From assembly GCF_001049735.1 (NCBI RefSeq), contig NZ_CVPC01000003.1, positions 62,001 to 126,000 on the forward strand: a DNA stretch of 64,000 nucleotides, written 5' to 3'. Shown in pieces: positions 8,818 to 17,963 of the stretch. Under the pieces are notes generated by a model, which worked only from the letters and a program-made list of their open reading frames with translations, was not told the DNA's origin and searched no databases. Each line of letters begins with the position of its first letter. Within the stretch, counting starts at the first letter, position 1. The stretch is from Nereida ignava (GTDB taxonomy: Bacteria > Pseudomonadota > Alphaproteobacteria > Rhodobacterales > Rhodobacteraceae). Position numbers and translations under genes: made by a program.

Positions 8818-10797
8818 ATGAGTCTGCCGCCCGGTTTCCTTGATGAATTACGCAGCCGCCTGTCGATCTCCGACGTGGTGGGGCGCAAAGTTATGTGGGA
8901 CGCGCGCAAGTCGAACCAAGGCAAAGGTGACATGTGGGCGCCATGCCCGTTTCATCATGAAAAAACGGCCAGTTTTCACGTCGATGACCGAAAGGGATAT
9001 TACTATTGTTTTGGTTGTCAGGCGAAGGGTGATGCGCTTTCGTTTGTGAAAGAAACCGAGAACGTCAGCTTTATGGAAGCGGTGGAAATTTTGGCGGGTG
9101 AGGCGGGCATGCAAATGCCCGCGCGCGATCCAAAGGCCGCTGAAAAGCTGGACCGGGCCAGCAAACTTGCCGAAGTCATGGAGCAAGCGGTGCAGTATTT
9201 CCGTTTGCAACTGCGTACATCGACGGCCGCCGAGGCCCGCCGATATTTGCAGGGACGTGGTCTGTCTGAGACGGCTCTTGAGCGTTGGGAGATCGGTTTT
9301 GCACCTGATGCGTGGCAGGGACTTTGGGATCATCTTGTCGGCAAAAACGTACCTGAAGACCTGATTTTGGGTGCTGGTTTGGCCAAGCCCAGCCAAAAAG
9401 GTGGTAAGCCATATGATACATTCCGAGGTCGGATCATGTTCCCGATCCGTGACGCACGGGGGCGCGCGATTGCTTTTGGGGGTCGCGCGATGGACCCTAA
9501 CGACAACGCAAAATACCTCAACTCTCCAGAGACGGAACTTTTTGATAAGGGCCGCAGTCTTTATAACCATAAGCCAGCTCGCGAGGCTGCAGGCAAGGGC
9601 CAGCAACTTGTCGTGGCTGAAGGCTACATGGATGTCATCGCGCTGAGTGAGGCGGGGTTTGCCGCGTCTGTTGCCCCCCTCGGGACGGCCGTTACAGAAA
9701 ATCAACTGGCGCTTTTGTGGCGGATCACTGATGAGCCGATCATCGCCCTTGATGGTGATACGGCCGGTTTGCGAGCGGCGATGCGCTTGGTTGATCTGGC
9801 GCTTCCGTTGCTGCAATCGGGCAAGTCGCTGCGCTTTGCAATCATGCCAGAAGGCCAAGACCCTGATGATTTGATCCGTGCTTCAGGGGCTTCGGCAGTT
9901 CAAAATGTGATGGACGGTGCTATCCCGATGGTCCAGCTGCTATGGCGGCGTGAAACTGAAGGGCGCAATTTTGACAGCCCCGAGCGTAAAGCGGCCTTAG
10001 ACAAGGCGCTGCGTCAGAAAATTATGCTGATCACTGACCCAAGCATTCGCAGCCACTATGGTCAGGCCATTAAGGATTTGCGGTGGGATTTGTTCCGCCC
10101 TCAATCAAAAGCGCGCCTATCCGGTGGCTTTACGCCGCGCGGTGTTAAGCGTGGAGGCGGGTGGAAAGCGCCTGCCGAAGGTGCGATGCCAACGACGCAA
10201 TCAAGTTTTTTGGTGAGTTCTGAACGGGCCGCGGAGGGGCATTTGCGCGAAGCAGTGGTATTGGCAACTTTGCTGAAAAATCCAGCCGTTCTGCCCGAAT
10301 TTGAAGACGCGCTTGAGCGGCTTGAGTGCCATGATCCGGACCACCGCCGTATTCAGGGGGCTCTGCTGCGCCACATAGAGGCCGATGCTGATATGCTGAT
10401 CGAGAGTGTTGAGCATGAGATCGGTGCGGCGCTTTTGGAAAAACTATTTGCGAATAAGCACGTGGCGATCGCACCGCCTGTACGCCGCCCCGGAAACATC
10501 GATCTGGCGTCCATGTGCGTGAACGACGCCCTCGCAAAACTTACGGCACAGCGTGGTCATGAAGTTGAAGTACGCGAAGTTTCCCAAGACCTTGACCGCA
10601 ATGATGGCGAACCCGTTGATGAAAACCTGACGTGGCGTTTGCGCGAGGCCGCAGAAGGTCTGCAAGGGGGCGGTGATGACGCGGATGATACCGCTGATTT
10701 TGACGTTGCCGATAATGGCGCCAAACTAAGTCGTGATGAACGTGATGCATTTGCAGCACTTCTGGGCAGCATCGGTAAGGCTGAAAATAGTAATTAA
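8818..10797 (+). CDS. dnaG: DNA primase
   Basis: Makes the RNA primers for chromosome replication. The 659-residue protein has the CHC2 zinc ribbon (Cys43, His46, Cys64, Cys67), the RNA polymerase core with the TOPRIM motifs VVAEGYMDVIAL and ALDGDTAGLRAA, and a C-terminal region of about 200 residues that should contact the DnaB helicase, ending in an acidic tail. It directly precedes rpoD, the conserved macromolecular-synthesis order, here without rpsU. A weak ATGCCC/GGGCAT hairpin sits at 10831-10849, 30 bases after the stop, without a T-run. Confidence 0.97.
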   Translation: MSLPPGFLDELRSRLSISDVVGRKVMWDARKSNQGKGDMWAPCPFHHEKTASFHVDDRKGYYYCFGCQAKGDALSFVKETENVSFMEAVEILAGEAGMQMPARDPKAAEKLDRASKLAEVMEQAVQYFRLQLRTSTAAEARRYLQGRGLSETALERWEIGFAPDAWQGLWDHLVGKNVPEDLILGAGLAKPSQKGGKPYDTFRGRIMFPIRDARGRAIAFGGRAMDPNDNAKYLNSPETELFDKGRSLYNHKPAREAAGKGQQLVVAEGYMDVIALSEAGFAASVAPLGTAVTENQLALLWRITDEPIIALDGDTAGLRAAMRLVDLALPLLQSGKSLRFAIMPEGQDPDDLIRASGASAVQNVMDGAIPMVQLLWRRETEGRNFDSPERKAALDKALRQKIMLITDPSIRSHYGQAIKDLRWDLFRPQSKARLSGGFTPRGVKRGGGWKAPAEGAMPTTQSSFLVSSERAAEGHLREAVVLATLLKNPAVLPEFEDALERLECHDPDHRRIQGALLRHIEADADMLIESVEHEIGAALLEKLFANKHVAIAPPVRRPGNIDLASMCVNDALAKLTAQRGHEVEVREVSQDLDRNDGEPVDENLTWRLREAAEGLQGGGDDADDTADFDVADNGAKLSRDERDAFAALLGSIGKAENSN

Positions 10798-11015
10798 CGA
10801 AGGCTTATCCTCTTACAATTAGGGTTTCCAATGCCCATGTCTCGGGGCATGTGGTTAAGTTCACACCGACCCATGGTCGAATCAGTCAAAATGTAAGATG
10901 ATTCGGAGGTGGGTTGATTCGTTTTCCTGATTCGCGTGCGCGTGGATTACGGCAGCCTAAAGTTACATCGCGCGGCCTTCACGCCGCATCGCCTCCGCCG
11001 CAAAGGACTTTGCTC

Positions 11016-12986
11016 ATGGCCAAAGACACCGACGACCGCAAAAACGAAGATCAGGAAAACGCGCACAACTTGGACATGTCCCAAGCTGCTGTAAAGAAAA
11101 TGATCTCCGAGGCGCGTGAACGGGGCTACATTACGTACGAGCAACTTAACCAAGTTTTGCCACCAGAGCAGGTAAGCTCGGAGCAAATCGAAGACGTGAT
11201 GTCGATGCTGTCGGAAATGGGCATCAACATTATTGAAGACGACGAGGCCGAAGAAGAAGACGCCAAAGGCTCTACAGCTGTCGTGACCAAAGATGGTGCG
11301 CGTGAAGTTGCTCTTGCTGGCGCTGAAAAAGAAAAGCTGGATCGCACCGATGATCCCGTCCGCATGTACCTGCGCGAGATGGGCAGCGTTGAGCTGTTGT
11401 CCCGTGAGGGCGAAATCGCGATTGCGAAACGTATCGAGGCCGGCCGCAACACGATGATTTTGGGCCTTTGCGAAAGCCCTCTTACATTCCAAGCGATCAC
11501 CATTTGGCGTGACGAATTGTTGAGCGAAGACATTTTGCTTCGCGATGTGATTGATCTGGAAACGACGTTTGGCGAGCAGCTGGCAGAGGACGAGGAAGAA
11601 GCCGTTGTGCCGACGCCTGGAGCCGAGCCCAAGCAAGAGAGCACGGCGCAAGAATTGGATGCCGACGGTAACCCGATTCAGTCTGATGATGACGATGATG
11701 AAGACGAGCAGGCGAACCTGTCTCTTGCGGCGATGGAAGCTGCGCTTAAGCCGCGCGTTCTGGAAGCGCTCGAAATCATTGCGCATAACTACGGCAAGTT
11801 GAGCGAGATGCAGGATCTTCGGATGTCTGCCACGTTGAACGAAGACAGCTCCTTCAGCGAGAAAGCTGAAAAGAAATACCAAAAACTGCGCTCTGAAATT
11901 GTTGCCCAAGTGAACGAGCTTCACTTGCACAACAACCGTATTGAGGCGCTGATCGACCAGCTTTACGGCATCAACCGCCGTATCATGTCCATTGACAGTG
12001 CGATGGTGAAACTTGCGGACCAAGCGCGCATTAACCGCCGGGATTTCGTTGATGCGTATCGTGGTCGCGAGCTTGACCCAAACTGGCTAACTGACATGGG
12101 TGATAAACCCGGCCGTGGCTGGCAGGCGTTGATTGAGCGCTCAACCGATAAGATCGAAGAGTTGCGTTCTGACATGGCGCAAGTTGGCCAGTATGTTGGT
12201 CTGGATATCTCTGAATTCCGCCGCATCGTACAACAGGTGCAAAAAGGCGAGAAGGAAGCCCGTCAGGCCAAGAAAGAAATGGTCGAGGCAAACCTTCGTC
12301 TCGTTATTTCAATTGCCAAAAAGTACACCAACCGTGGTCTGCAATTCCTCGACTTGATCCAAGAGGGTAACATCGGCCTGATGAAGGCGGTTGATAAGTT
12401 CGAATATCGCCGTGGTTATAAATTCTCGACCTACGCCACATGGTGGATCCGTCAGGCGATTACGCGCTCAATTGCGGATCAGGCGCGTACAATCCGTATT
12501 CCTGTGCACATGATTGAGACGATCAACAAGCTGGTGCGCACGGGTCGTCAGATGCTTCATGAAATTGGTCGTGAGCCGACACCAGAAGAATTGGCCGAAA
12601 AGCTTCAAATGCCGCTCGAAAAAGTGCGCAAAGTGATGAAAATCGCCAAAGAACCAATCAGCCTTGAAACGCCCATCGGGGATGAGGAGGACAGCCAGCT
12701 TGGTGACTTCATCGAAGACAAAAACGCGATCTTGCCACTCGATAGTGCTATTCAGGAGAACCTGAAGGAAACGACAACCCGGGTTCTGTCATCGCTTACG
12801 CCGCGTGAAGAACGTGTTTTGCGTATGCGTTTCGGTATTGGCATGAACACAGACCACACCCTTGAGGAAGTTGGCCAGCAGTTCTCGGTTACCCGTGAAC
12901 GCATTCGTCAGATTGAGGCTAAAGCGTTGCGCAAGCTGAAGCATCCGTCGCGTTCACGCAAGTTGCGGTCTTTCTTGGATCAATAA
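11016..12986 (+). CDS. rpoD: RNA polymerase housekeeping sigma factor (sigma-70)
   Basis: 656 residues. All regions are present: region 1.1 at the N-terminus, a long acidic spacer with a run of aspartates near residues 225-235 that is usual in the non-conserved region of proteobacterial RpoD, region 2 with [15 protein letters not shown], region 3, and region 4 with the helix-turn-helix [20 protein letters not shown]. The frame is open from 10914, but the ATG at 11016 ([15 protein letters not shown]) is the standard start. The 218-base gap after dnaG probably carries an extra promoter. A strong terminator follows at 13026. Confidence 0.97.
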   Translation: MAKDTDDRKNEDQENAHNLDMSQAAVKKMISEARERGYITYEQLNQVLPPEQVSSEQIEDVMSMLSEMGINIIEDDEAEEEDAKGSTAVVTKDGAREVALAGAEKEKLDRTDDPVRMYLREMGSVELLSREGEIAIAKRIEAGRNTMILGLCESPLTFQAITIWRDELLSEDILLRDVIDLETTFGEQLAEDEEEAVVPTPGAEPKQESTAQELDADGNPIQSDDDDDEDEQANLSLAAMEAALKPRVLEALEIIAHNYGKLSEMQDLRMSATLNEDSSFSEKAEKKYQKLRSEIVAQVNELHLHNNRIEALIDQLYGINRRIMSIDSAMVKLADQARINRRDFVDAYRGRELDPNWLTDMGDKPGRGWQALIERSTDKIEELRSDMAQVGQYVGLDISEFRRIVQQVQKGEKEARQAKKEMVEANLRLVISIAKKYTNRGLQFLDLIQEGNIGLMKAVDKFEYRRGYKFSTYATWWIRQAITRSIADQARTIRIPVHMIETINKLVRTGRQMLHEIGREPTPEELAEKLQMPLEKVRKVMKIAKEPISLETPIGDEEDSQLGDFIEDKNAILPLDSAIQENLKETTTRVLSSLTPREERVLRMRFGIGMNTDHTLEEVGQQFSVTRERIRQIEAKALRKLKHPSRSRKLRSFLDQ

Positions 12987-13025
12987 ACTACCCTGTTGAA
13001 CTCTGGTTTTGCGGATATATCTTTA

Positions 13026-13055
13026 AAACGGCGCCTCTTGCAGGCGCCGTTTTTG
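13026..13055 (+). terminator. Rho-independent terminator of rpoD
   Basis: Perfect 11-bp stem (AAACGGCGCCT and its complement) with a five-base loop, running into a T-tract, 40 bases after the rpoD stop. Confidence 0.9.
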
Positions 13056-13194
13056 CATCTGACGGCTCGGTTTGCCCCCAGATGTTGTTTGTGAATTTTT
13101 CTTCTACCCAAATCTAGATTGCTGTCCTATAGTCTGTGGATAAGTAGGGCGCAGACCCTATCGAGGCAGTAATCAACGAGAAGGGGCATAGCCA

Positions 13195-13665
13195 ATGCGC
13201 TGTCCATTTTGCGGTAACGTAGACACACAAGTGAAAGATTCCCGTCCTGCTGAGGACCACGTCGCCATTCGCCGCCGGCGTTTTTGTCCCGCGTGTGGGG
13301 GTCGTTTTACGACTTATGAGCGTGTTCAGTTGCGTGATTTGGTTGTCATCAAATCTAACGGACGCCGTGAAGATTTTGACCGCGACAAGCTGGAACGCTC
13401 AGTTCGGATTTCTCTGCAAAAACGGCCCGTCGAGCCCGAGCGCGTAGACCAGATGATCTCTGGAATAGTGCGCCGGTTGGAAAGCATGGGTGAGACTGAC
13501 ATCAACTCCAAGCAGATCGGTGAGATCGTGATGGAGGCTTTGGCCCGCATCGACACAGTCGGATACGTGCGATTTGCGAGTGTGTACAAAAACTTCCAAG
13601 CAGCTGATGATTTTGACAAATTCGTCAGTGAACTTCGCCCGAACGTGTCGGCGGAAAACGATTGA
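13195..13665 (+). CDS. nrdR: Transcriptional repressor NrdR
   Basis: 156 residues, the normal size of NrdR, the ATP/dATP-sensing repressor of ribonucleotide reductase genes. The N-terminal zinc ribbon is intact (Cys3, Cys6, Cys31, Cys34, in MRCPFCG and [17 protein letters not shown]), followed by the ATP-cone domain ([20 protein letters not shown]). A strong ribosome site (GAGAAGGGG) precedes the ATG. Its stop overlaps or nearly touches ribD, the conserved nrdR-ribD arrangement of Alphaproteobacteria. Confidence 0.96.
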   Translation: MRCPFCGNVDTQVKDSRPAEDHVAIRRRRFCPACGGRFTTYERVQLRDLVVIKSNGRREDFDRDKLERSVRISLQKRPVEPERVDQMISGIVRRLESMGETDINSKQIGEIVMEALARIDTVGYVRFASVYKNFQAADDFDKFVSELRPNVSAEND

Positions 13666-13685
13666 TCAATAAAGCTTTAGCATCC

Positions 13686-14729
13686 GTGGATGAGCAACAC
13701 ATGCGCCACGCGCTTGCCCTCGGGCGGCGCGGCCAGGGTCGTGTGTGGCCAAACCCAGCGGTTGGTTGTGTCATCGTTAAAGACGGCGTCATTGTGGGGC
13801 GTGGCTGGACCCAAGACGGTGGCCGCCCACACGCTGAGCCGATCGCGTTAGCGCAGGCAGGACGTCTGGCACGTGGTGCGACGGCCTATGTGACTCTCGA
13901 GCCTTGCGCGCATCATGGTAAGACACCGCCCTGTGCGAATGCGCTTATTGAGGCGGGGGTGTCTCGGGTTGTTTGTGCGATTGAGGATGAAGACAACCGT
14001 GTTTCAGGGCGCGGATTTCAAGCGCTCCGCGATGCAGGGATTACGGTAGATATCGGCGTGCTCTCGTCAGAGGCTGCTGAAGATCATCGTGGGTTTTTCA
14101 AAGCTGCGCGTGAAGGTTTGCCTTTTGTGACACTCAAGATGGCAACATCTTTTGACGGAAAAATTGCCACTTCAACCGGAGACAGCCAGTGGATCACTGG
14201 GGCACATGCGCGGCGCGCTGTCCATATGATGCGCGCCCGACACGATGCAGTAATGGTTGGCGCGGGGACTGTGCGGGCTGATAATCCTTTGCTTAATGTG
14301 CGGGGCCTCGGCGTTTCACATCAGCCGGTCCGCGTTGTCATCAGCGAGACACTGCAGGGTATGGCGCGTAGCGATGTGCAAAACGGCGGTTGGTTTGTTC
14401 ACCCGAAAACAGCAGATGTGAGTGCGCTGTCGCCAAATGCGAGATCTGTCCCCTATCAAGGCAGCCTGACCGACGCGCTGCGGGTGCTTGCAGGGCAGGG
14501 GCTTACGCGTATTTTTTGCGAAGGTGGCGGCGGACTTGCCGCGTCTTTATTGAGCGAAAACCTTGTGGATGATCTGGTGTGCATGACGGCTGGTGTTGTC
14601 ATCGGAGGTGACGGATTGGACGCTGTTGCACCCTTTGGGCAGCGTGTTTTGGCAGATGCCCCGCGTTGGACACTTGTTGAATGTCGTTCCATTGGCGGTG
14701 ACGTGTTGTACCGGTGGCGCCGCGCTTAA
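13686..14729 (+). CDS. ribD: Bifunctional riboflavin deaminase/reductase RibD
   Basis: Carries out the second and third steps of riboflavin synthesis: deamination of the pyrimidine and reduction of its ribosyl group. The N-terminal deaminase domain shows the zinc motif HAEPIAL and PCAHHGKTPPCANAL; the C-terminal reductase has SFDGKIATSTGDSQWI and the ending FCEGGGGLAASLL. Three starts are possible: TTG 13662 (overlapping the nrdR stop), GTG 13686 and ATG 13701; the GTG gives the N-terminus most like other RibD proteins and was chosen without strong evidence. Its stop codon overlaps the stop of the convergent kpsC. Confidence 0.92.
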   Translation: MDEQHMRHALALGRRGQGRVWPNPAVGCVIVKDGVIVGRGWTQDGGRPHAEPIALAQAGRLARGATAYVTLEPCAHHGKTPPCANALIEAGVSRVVCAIEDEDNRVSGRGFQALRDAGITVDIGVLSSEAAEDHRGFFKAAREGLPFVTLKMATSFDGKIATSTGDSQWITGAHARRAVHMMRARHDAVMVGAGTVRADNPLLNVRGLGVSHQPVRVVISETLQGMARSDVQNGGWFVHPKTADVSALSPNARSVPYQGSLTDALRVLAGQGLTRIFCEGGGGLAASLLSENLVDDLVCMTAGVVIGGDGLDAVAPFGQRVLADAPRWTLVECRSIGGDVLYRWRRA

Positions 14730-15604
14730 CGCCAAAGATGTGCGTAAGTTGAAAGCGCGCCTTGTGCTTTAGCCAACAGACGCAAACCAAGCCCACTGTA
14801 ATTGCCTTTGGACATGGCTAAACGGTCAACCGCAACTTCGGGGGGGCAGGGATAACCTGTCTCAGGATCGTAATAGCGCGGGTAGTCGATCAAAGTTGCA
14901 TGTGTGAATTGATCAAGGCTTGGGCGTGCGGTGCGGCGGTCAGGGGTGGCTGCGATATCCCTTGTCAGGCCCCATCCCGCATAAAATGGCGCGCCTAAGC
15001 AGGTGACAGGCACACCGCGCAAAAGCGCTTCAAATCCAAGTGTTGAGGTCATCGTCCAAACACTATCGACGCAGGCCAGCAGGCCCAAAGCATCCGCGTT
15101 CGTGGCTATGATATCCGCGACTGCTGCGGCCTCATTACTTAAGCCTCCATCGCGCAAACCTGCCTCTACGTCGGGGTGTGGTTTGTAGATCAAGATGGCG
15201 TCGGGATTGGCGCGGCGGGTCTCAACCAGTAAGTCGCTGTTGGTCTGCCATTTCGACGTGCCTAGCTTGATCGAAGCATCATCTTCAACTTGCCCCGGGA
15301 CCAAAATGCGGTGGCCCTTTGGGAGCGATGGTAAAGCAGCCTTAATCCCAAGATTATATTTGCTCACGCCGCTCTTAATAATTTTTTGGCGTAAGGCTTC
15401 GGCCCGGCGTAATGCCGCCGGCTCCAGACTAAGTGACTGGGCTATCAGCCTTTCAAGGCGACTTTCGCGGATTGGGTCATAGTAAATACCAAGGTCATCA
15501 AGAACCAGCGATAGGGGCGGGACCAAGTTAGCACCAAGCCCTTTTGAACGGAGAAATCCGTCTTCTACGGTTGCTTCAGGACTATCATGCGCGCCCCAAC
15601 GCAT
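14726..15604 (-). CDS. kpsC: KpsC C-terminal glycosyltransferase domain, separated by an in-frame stop
   Basis: 292 codons from an internal ATG. This is the second glycosyltransferase unit of KpsC, the dual-domain enzyme that builds the poly-beta-Kdo linker joining capsule polysaccharide to lipid. Family motifs visible: VEDGFLRSKGLGANLVPPLS, the VPGQVEDDASI block, IYKPHPDVEAG, TMTSTLGFEALLRGVPVTC and LGAPFYAGWGLT. It is in the same frame as the N-terminal half (15680-16729); the 25 codons between still read as conserved KpsC linker (HTQAFFGSVRPVKFGG). So this looks like one 667-codon gene with a premature stop rather than two genes. Whether the ATG at 15604 is used to make a free C-terminal domain is open. 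Confidence 0.8.
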   Translation of the reverse strand: MRWGAHDSPEATVEDGFLRSKGLGANLVPPLSLVLDDLGIYYDPIRESRLERLIAQSLSLEPAALRRAEALRQKIIKSGVSKYNLGIKAALPSLPKGHRILVPGQVEDDASIKLGTSKWQTNSDLLVETRRANPDAILIYKPHPDVEAGLRDGGLSNEAAAVADIIATNADALGLLACVDSVWTMTSTLGFEALLRGVPVTCLGAPFYAGWGLTRDIAATPDRRTARPSLDQFTHATLIDYPRYYDPETGYPCPPEVAVDRLAMSKGNYSGLGLRLLAKAQGALSTYAHLWR

Positions 15605-15679
15605 GATGCGCCGCGTATGTATGTTGCCCCCGAATTTTACAGGTCGGACGCTGCCAAAGAATGCCTGTGTATGCTTGCG

Positions 15680-16729
15680 TTACCAGAGCCGCATATCTGG
15701 TGCAGCCCAGCCGTTATGATCTTCACGCCAAGTACGAGTAAGCGCTTCGAGGGTGCTGAGTGCATCTTCAAAGCTACAGAGCGCATCGCGGTAGGGGTCA
15801 TACCACGTCGGATATAAGATCATCGCGCCTGCAAAAAGTTGCGTTCGGGTTAACGTGCGGGTGCGTCGATCAATCGGTGCGCGATCTTCGCTTAGCCCCC
15901 AACCGGCATAAAAGGGTTGTCCGTACAGGATTGGTTTGTGACCGGCCATTATAGCCTCAAAACCCATTTGCGAGCTGACGGCGTAGACTTTGATCGCGCC
16001 TTCAAGCAAGCGGTGCGGGTTGGTGTTTTGATCCAGCACGACCACGTTGCCACCAATGTTTGCAGGGTCGAAATGACCGCCCTTGTGACCGGTTCGGGTT
16101 TCGGGATGTGTCTTCAGCACAATCGTTGCGTGCGGGTTTTCAAGCCGCGCATCCAGTAGCATCTCGCGGAACGTATCTGCATTGGCGCCCGAGTGTGTGA
16201 TGGAGGCATCGTCTGCGGTTTGATCAATCACAAGGACATACCCAGCGTCTGGAATACCTTTTGGAAAGGGGGTCTCAGGCGCGAAGTTGTTGTATTTCGA
16301 AAGCGCGCTTCGCTTCATGCGAGCCATGCCACCGCGTGCACGGTCAAGCAGAGCGGTGTCATCAAGGGGGTGCGTGGCAACCAGGACCTCAAGGTCACTG
16401 GGCGCGCTGCTATCAAAATGTACACCGCGGGTATCAATGTTAAGCCCGATGGGCAGATCACCACCACTGGCAGGACGCACTGACCTCAAAAAGGCGTCTT
16501 CCACGCGCACAAGCTTTGCGTTGGTGCGGGCTGCAATCTTTTCGCCGCGGTGCGCGGTTGGTGATTTCCCCCACACACCGACCAGATCAGTTTCCGACGG
16601 CATGCCAATGCGGATGTCATAGCCCTTTAGCGCAAGGATACGGCGCACGCGTTTTTGACGCAAAAAGCCGCCATTGTAGACAAACAGCCGCTGACGGGTT
16701 GGGTCAGCGGCCGAAAGTGGGGTCGTCAT
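15680..16729 (-). CDS. kpsC: KpsC N-terminal glycosyltransferase domain, ended by a premature TAA
   Basis: 349 codons. N-terminal Kdo-transferase half of KpsC: starts with RLFVYNGGFLRQKRVRRIL, then VEDAFLRSVRPASGGDLPIG, the VIDQTADDASI motif, LKTHPETRTGHKGG, YAVSSQMGFEAIMAGHKP and YGQPFYAGWGLSED. The frame stops at TAA 15680-15682 right after NGWAAPDMRLW, the inter-domain junction of full-length KpsC, and homologous sequence resumes in the same frame at the next codon. One base change would restore a full protein. It follows the OPX gene by 5 bases, so kpsS-OPX-kpsC form one unit. The pathway is group 2-type (Kps) capsule; the ABC transporter genes kpsM/kpsT/kpsE are not in the window. Confidence 0.82.
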   Translation of the reverse strand: MTTPLSAADPTRQRLFVYNGGFLRQKRVRRILALKGYDIRIGMPSETDLVGVWGKSPTAHRGEKIAARTNAKLVRVEDAFLRSVRPASGGDLPIGLNIDTRGVHFDSSAPSDLEVLVATHPLDDTALLDRARGGMARMKRSALSKYNNFAPETPFPKGIPDAGYVLVIDQTADDASITHSGANADTFREMLLDARLENPHATIVLKTHPETRTGHKGGHFDPANIGGNVVVLDQNTNPHRLLEGAIKVYAVSSQMGFEAIMAGHKPILYGQPFYAGWGLSEDRAPIDRRTRTLTRTQLFAGAMILYPTWYDPYRDALCSFEDALSTLEALTRTWREDHNGWAAPDMRLW

Positions 16730-16734
16730 TGGGC

Positions 16735-17868
16735 TTAGTTACCAGCCAGTGTATTTAGGGTATTCACAGAGTTAAGAGATCCTGTGAGTGCGGCAATTGT
16801 TTTGTTCCATTGCACGAATGGTGCCTCGGTCACATAGACCGTATCGTCATCACGTATGGCGAAATCACGTGCGTTGAACATGCCGTTAGGCTCGGTCAGA
16901 TCCAGCACATAGGCCACACGCTGCGCGCCTTGCAGATCATCGCGGCCCATTACTTGATTAGCAATTTCGGCGGGTTCATTGCGGAACACAAAAACGCCTG
17001 TGGGGTCTGCTACGTTACTGCTTAAGCCACCCACTTGTGCAAGTGCTTCAATGGCAGAGATCGTGCGTGTAGTGAATTCAACGCGGTTCTGGCTGCCAGT
17101 GGCGCCCAAAACCGTATAGGCGCGGGTGTCTCGCTCGACCAAAATGCGGTCTCCGCCACGCAGGGCGATGTCAAAGCGCGGGTCTTGGTAAAGATCTTGG
17201 AACCAAACCTGCCCGCGATGTGTACCGCGGATAACGGTGATTTGTGCCACTTCGGCCTCAAGTCCCACGCCACCTGCACGGGCAAGCATGGAGGAAAGCG
17301 TGCGGGTGGGGCGCTCAATCGCGTAGACGCCTTGCGCGCCAACTGCGCCAACCACAGTGACTGTTGCACCATCACCGGCTACGCGGCGGACCTGCACTTG
17401 GGGGTCGGGGGTTTGTTCGTTCAGGCGCGTGGTGATCAGACGACGTAGCGCTTCCGGAGATTTGCCAGATGCCTTTAGGGTGCCGGCATAGGGGACGAAA
17501 ATATTGCCGTTTCCGTCTACTTGTACTTCGTCAAGAATGGTGGCGTTTTGCCCCGCACCGGCCAGCAGGCCGTCATCTACGTTTTCCCAAACAGTCAGCC
17601 CCAATACATCGCCAGGACGGATCACGTCAGAGCCAACAACACCTGCGTTGATGAACGCATCCGAAAAACCAAAAGCCGGGGTGACAGCTGTGGCGCGGGT
17701 CACGCGGTCGTTGACAGAGACGATGAACGCATCGCCTTCACGCAAAACGGATCCTTGAAAAATTTCGGCTTTGTTGGGGCCTACACGCGGCAGACCGCAT
17801 GCAGAAACAGTCGCAACGAGGCTTAGCAAGGCAATGCCTTTTACCACACGGGACACATTAATTTTCAC
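16735..17868 (-). CDS. Polysaccharide export (OPX/Wza-KpsD type) outer-membrane lipoprotein
   Basis: 377 residues. The N-terminus is a lipoprotein signal ending at VSAC (Cys24). It is followed by the polysaccharide-export domain (VIRPGDVLGLTVWE, then QVDGNGNIFVPYAGTLKASG) and SLBB-type repeats (VTVVGAVGAQGVYAI and YTVLGATGSQNRVEF), the layout of the outer-membrane channel for capsule secretion. The GTG at 17866-17868 has an AGGA ribosome site 8 bases upstream and starts right before the signal peptide; the longer frame to 17904 lacks support. It lies between kpsS and kpsC on the same strand, so it is most likely the exit channel for that capsule. Confidence 0.9.
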   Translation of the reverse strand: MKINVSRVVKGIALLSLVATVSACGLPRVGPNKAEIFQGSVLREGDAFIVSVNDRVTRATAVTPAFGFSDAFINAGVVGSDVIRPGDVLGLTVWENVDDGLLAGAGQNATILDEVQVDGNGNIFVPYAGTLKASGKSPEALRRLITTRLNEQTPDPQVQVRRVAGDGATVTVVGAVGAQGVYAIERPTRTLSSMLARAGGVGLEAEVAQITVIRGTHRGQVWFQDLYQDPRFDIALRGGDRILVERDTRAYTVLGATGSQNRVEFTTRTISAIEALAQVGGLSSNVADPTGVFVFRNEPAEIANQVMGRDDLQGAQRVAYVLDLTEPNGMFNARDFAIRDDDTVYVTEAPFVQWNKTIAALTGSLNSVNTLNTLAGN

Positions 17869-17963
17869 TGCTCTGGTCCTTTCGACCTTATAGAACTGCC
17901 TCAAGTTTTTCTATTACCTTACTGGAATCCCTCACAGAAAGCTACCGCTAGGGGTTGTGGTTG

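Noticed and set aside
8848-9858. Minus-strand ORF of 336 codons
   Set aside because: Antisense to dnaG, basic low-complexity translation without recognisable domain.
10947-12023. Long minus-strand ORF (358 codons)
   Set aside because: It lies entirely opposite rpoD, repeats the codon structure of that gene and shows no domain; a shadow.
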